Origin: Methylacidiphilum sp.
Lineage (GTDB): Bacteria > Verrucomicrobiota > Verrucomicrobiia > CAIQCK01
Assembly: GCA_020718125.1 (NCBI GenBank)
Contig: DYDC01000018.1
Span: forward strand, 1-14,882
DNA length: 14,882 bases
Direction: 5' to 3'
Under the pieces are notes generated by a model. It saw nothing but the letters and a program-made list of their open reading frames with translations, did not search any database and was not told the DNA's origin. Made by a program: the position numbers and the translations under genes. How positions within the stretch are numbered: position 1 is the first letter of the stretch; every line of letters begins with the position of its first letter. Shown here piece by piece: positions 14,601-14,882 of the stretch.

Positions 14601-14882
14601 GGCATAAATCCCAATGGACTTGGAACTGCCAACCGGCGCGCCAATGATCGAGAGGTTGCCGTTGACCAAGGGGAGAAGGTCAGAACTGATTTGTTGGGCG
14701 CTGAGCCGGACGTAGCCCGCCGCGCCGGCATTGATGCGGACCTCGCTGGGGCTGGCGCCAATGCCCGTCGCCTTGACTTCAATGGACCCCGCCCCGCCGC
14801 CGCCGTTGGCCTGGATGTCGGTGGACGGGCTGAAGCCGCCTGTGATGTCCACGCCATATTGGCCATACAGTTTCACCTGAGC
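8682..14882 (-). CDS. Giant repetitive beta-helix protein, filamentous-haemagglutinin-like (5' end outside window)
   Basis: The reverse-strand frame is open from the right edge to TGA at 8682-8684, at least 2066 codons. The start, any signal peptide and any TPS secretion domain lie beyond the window. Composition is rich in Gly, Ser, Ala, Thr and Asn with very few cysteines. Repeats such as GGTITLNG, ANNITLRNALLSA, GLVSITDSSLLAYG and STDIQANGGGGAG recur with short alternating hydrophobic strands, the pattern of right-handed parallel beta-helix exoproteins. Motif YVRLSAQQ occurs four times and DIQA/DIQM six times. Modules are arranged A-A-B-C-A-B-C-A, with anchors at 14095, 11710 and 9319 spaced 2385 and 2391 nt. 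The C-terminus (GNLTTGGYVAP) shows no autotransporter barrel, LPXTG, PEP-CTERM or hydrophobic anchor. The likely role is a secreted or surface adhesin or structural protein; no enzymatic domain is visible. The fold class is well supported and the function is inference. Confidence 0.7.
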   Translation of the reverse strand, partial: AQVKLYGQYGVDITGGFSPSTDIQANGGGGAGSIEVKATGIGASPSEVRINAGAAGYVRLSAQQISSDLLPLVNGNLSIIGAPVGSSKSIGIYAFAHGGNVSQVNVTAPQAITIEQAALAADGASHGGTVTLTANNITLRNALLSALGSGSGSSGGTIALNGAAGGTVSVTDSSLSAGTSAGGTVRLSTPGLINVNGAAINVGGGGLVQMGNWNSPSLDPAQSISVAGTTINGNSVSGSGAQVKLYGQYGVDITGGFSPSTDIQANGGGGAGSIEVKATGIGASPGKVRINAGAAGYVRLSAQQVASLLNELPGHVTIAGALNGYTRSINIMGWAGTSGGLISIGAPETITIQRANLAVNGISGGQITLGAGNITLEDAILNATGFGGPGGTITLNGTAAGLVSITDSELLASSSYGVGGTITLKGGTVTLLGNSLFDASASGSIFIYSDNYSYDPTVTFIGHLHLFTYDGLAADFLISGSDTIDASTGEIRNGATVRFTGTVDPDTGLATFDFADSGVRLQSTPTLVGAPFKVAFNTGQNLIFANFDNSSCLAKSVAGAATGDILIRDSTIKVMADGSGPGSISFTAGGNLTVDPSMLAADSGGSIALTSLGSLSFLGDPGVPSAAFATTVNMASLGENAGDKLLVRDARIGSGTLGYPGDGGQVSLDSKLLTRIEGTTTIDSSETSGPGGILVSASGTGADVGQVALDAAAGPILLSAVMTRTLPALGINDIGIEGMVPEYYCYPGSPAPSGTTYAYLGPYSPNVRNIILEATGTAGGGEILLSGSKITVRFAGFNVSADNSLAAGRVWMGRYEGGLGPSHNIALDGVIMNANSPGGTGGEIKLLADESIGIIAGHGSAFPSMYGANTDIQAVGGGGAGTITVKASGNLLGLSKVLLAVQDMWTRVGKSYLRLAATKSLPPVPPSGLPLPGSMAALSSLASGLGQMQIAGETVGGAGGAKTINIEASGPMGGEIKLNAPYGIQVAGADLTVAGGSSRLTSLVRLGDYDGTGTIPLPSWRIKLTDASIEANAASGGAAGKVELAAAHRVEIETGTDIQANGAVAPGEILVKAGFASGEYSGYTGPSGETVGDGHIHVVSTDQGYVRLSAQQTGDAMGALANGNIALIGAVYRSDRTVKLLAESVNQRGHVAVRAAADALIRNAVLNADSPSGSLSVGGVITVAGKNITLDNAVLSAISFSAFGGGIINLNGEALGLVSITDSSLLAYGGLSSPDGTIYIRGGTVDFFGANTLDAGPNGAIYIFRDAGNAIPSYTAANLFEFLYQAASPFTIGSADTVDVSTTPTTGPRIVDAGGTRFTGWMESSSGIAHFDLFDMDVRMTGDPTLQADVGQQFMVSVKTEGNLTFDNLGNNPPTTGPVVKLVHAEADTMLVRNSQLGAAVDASGSGSVELVARGNLTVDPSIVSVSDDSGTPAYDGGTVYLHSGGTLTFEGTPGSPGSPGTPSQALATGLNGGKIGFNYHFGMYAGADVDAGDTVIVRDANISASAPEAGSGVGGQVALLGKLLVRVEGTTLMDACAGSSGTVGSMLFQSPGRDNLRGRIELDAQSGSIWLVAGAPNFPSPPQAGQIWISGVKGVTHPMTAGFDTSGPYGGGDVIVSGSDRIQIFNSSFNTSGGQGNAGAVLMGNYDGSTLTPAQMIDVSGMTVNAGSDAAGGGRVELQGAQRVVISDGTDIQANDTTGSGRVIVRSPGPGPGIGGMVSLDASGGNVNLSARNSSGYVPPTAGNSIYITGQEVISSAGRSVELDVVNVVNPGADGSLRMSAPDDINVSGAAINVGGQGLVQMAADPSYTVGARSITVSGTIIRGNSGGGSGSDLKMLAKNSVTISGGTSPSTDIQMNGLGGAGNIDIEAQGDGPGYTAGQVSINAGNQGYVRLSAQQTADVLAALPNGKVEIVGVATGVDTKSINVVAASPMAAGNHLQIAAIDAIRIQHAKLSADAYNGGMITLAANNIALNNAILSAVGSVGMGGIINLNGGSAGLVSLVDSSLLAYGATAGGNIYIRGGELQFNSGSALNAGPTGNVYLYGNLTTPLPTVIGNLTTGGYVAP
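13975..14162 (-). repeat. Near-identical 188-bp repeat, copy 2
   Basis: This segment matches 14695-14882 at 186 of 188 positions with an exact 720-bp offset. It encodes the module start QVKLYGQYGVDITGG through YVRLSAQQ. The two differences (14024 and 14027) give Gly-Lys here against Ser-Glu in the other copy. Confidence 0.9.
14695..14882 (-). repeat. Near-identical 188-bp repeat, copy 1 (reaches right edge)
   Basis: This is the partner of 13975-14162, with differences only at 14744 and 14747. Flanking module sequence diverges strongly past 14695, so the identity is confined to this block on one side. The other side is cut by the window end and may continue. Confidence 0.9.

Overview
The window is a high-GC bacterial chromosome segment with three parts: the tail of an insertion sequence, a forward-strand translation/RNA-processing operon, and the C-terminal part of a giant repetitive surface-type gene on the reverse strand. 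The core proteins (an IF2 with a very proline-rich linker, a NusA with one helix-hairpin-helix tail, a short TruB) and the intergenic DNA packed with GC-rich palindromes suggest Verrucomicrobiota or a close PVC relative. That assignment is inference from protein style; there is no rRNA in the window.

Positions 1-373 (reverse strand) hold the N-terminal 124 codons of an IS5-type transposase that runs off the left edge. The next 312 bases contain a palindrome, a 13-bp tandem repeat, a good sigma70-type promoter (TTGACC, 16 nt, TATACT) and, between that promoter and nusA, a perfect 9-bp stem followed by a T-rich tract. This arrangement looks like a transcriptional attenuator.

Positions 686-7811 carry nusA, infB, rbfA, nrnA-like (DHH), truB and ribF, all forward. 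This is a conserved bacterial neighbourhood: transcription elongation factor, initiation factor, 30S maturation factor, nano-RNA/pAp phosphatase, tRNA pseudouridine-55 synthase and FAD synthetase. rbfA and the DHH gene overlap by 11 nt, and truB and ribF are 10 nt apart. Two spacers are unusual: infB-rbfA contains a long hairpin right before the rbfA start, and nrnA-truB has 314 bases with a series of GC hairpins and a possible 38-codon leader ORF.

Positions 7812-8681, between convergent genes, hold no credible gene. Several unrelated palindromic elements are stacked there: two REPIN-like hairpin pairs, a 12-bp terminator-like hairpin and a nested inverted repeat of about 130 bp.

Positions 8682-14882 (reverse strand) are one open frame of more than 2066 codons without its start. 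It is Gly/Ser/Ala/Asn-rich with short beta-strand repeats typical of right-handed parallel beta-helix adhesins (filamentous haemagglutinin/TpsA style). The repeats are hierarchical: strands of about 20-25 residues, modules, and a super-repeat of about 795-820 residues. A 720-bp spaced duplication at the right edge is nearly identical at DNA level.
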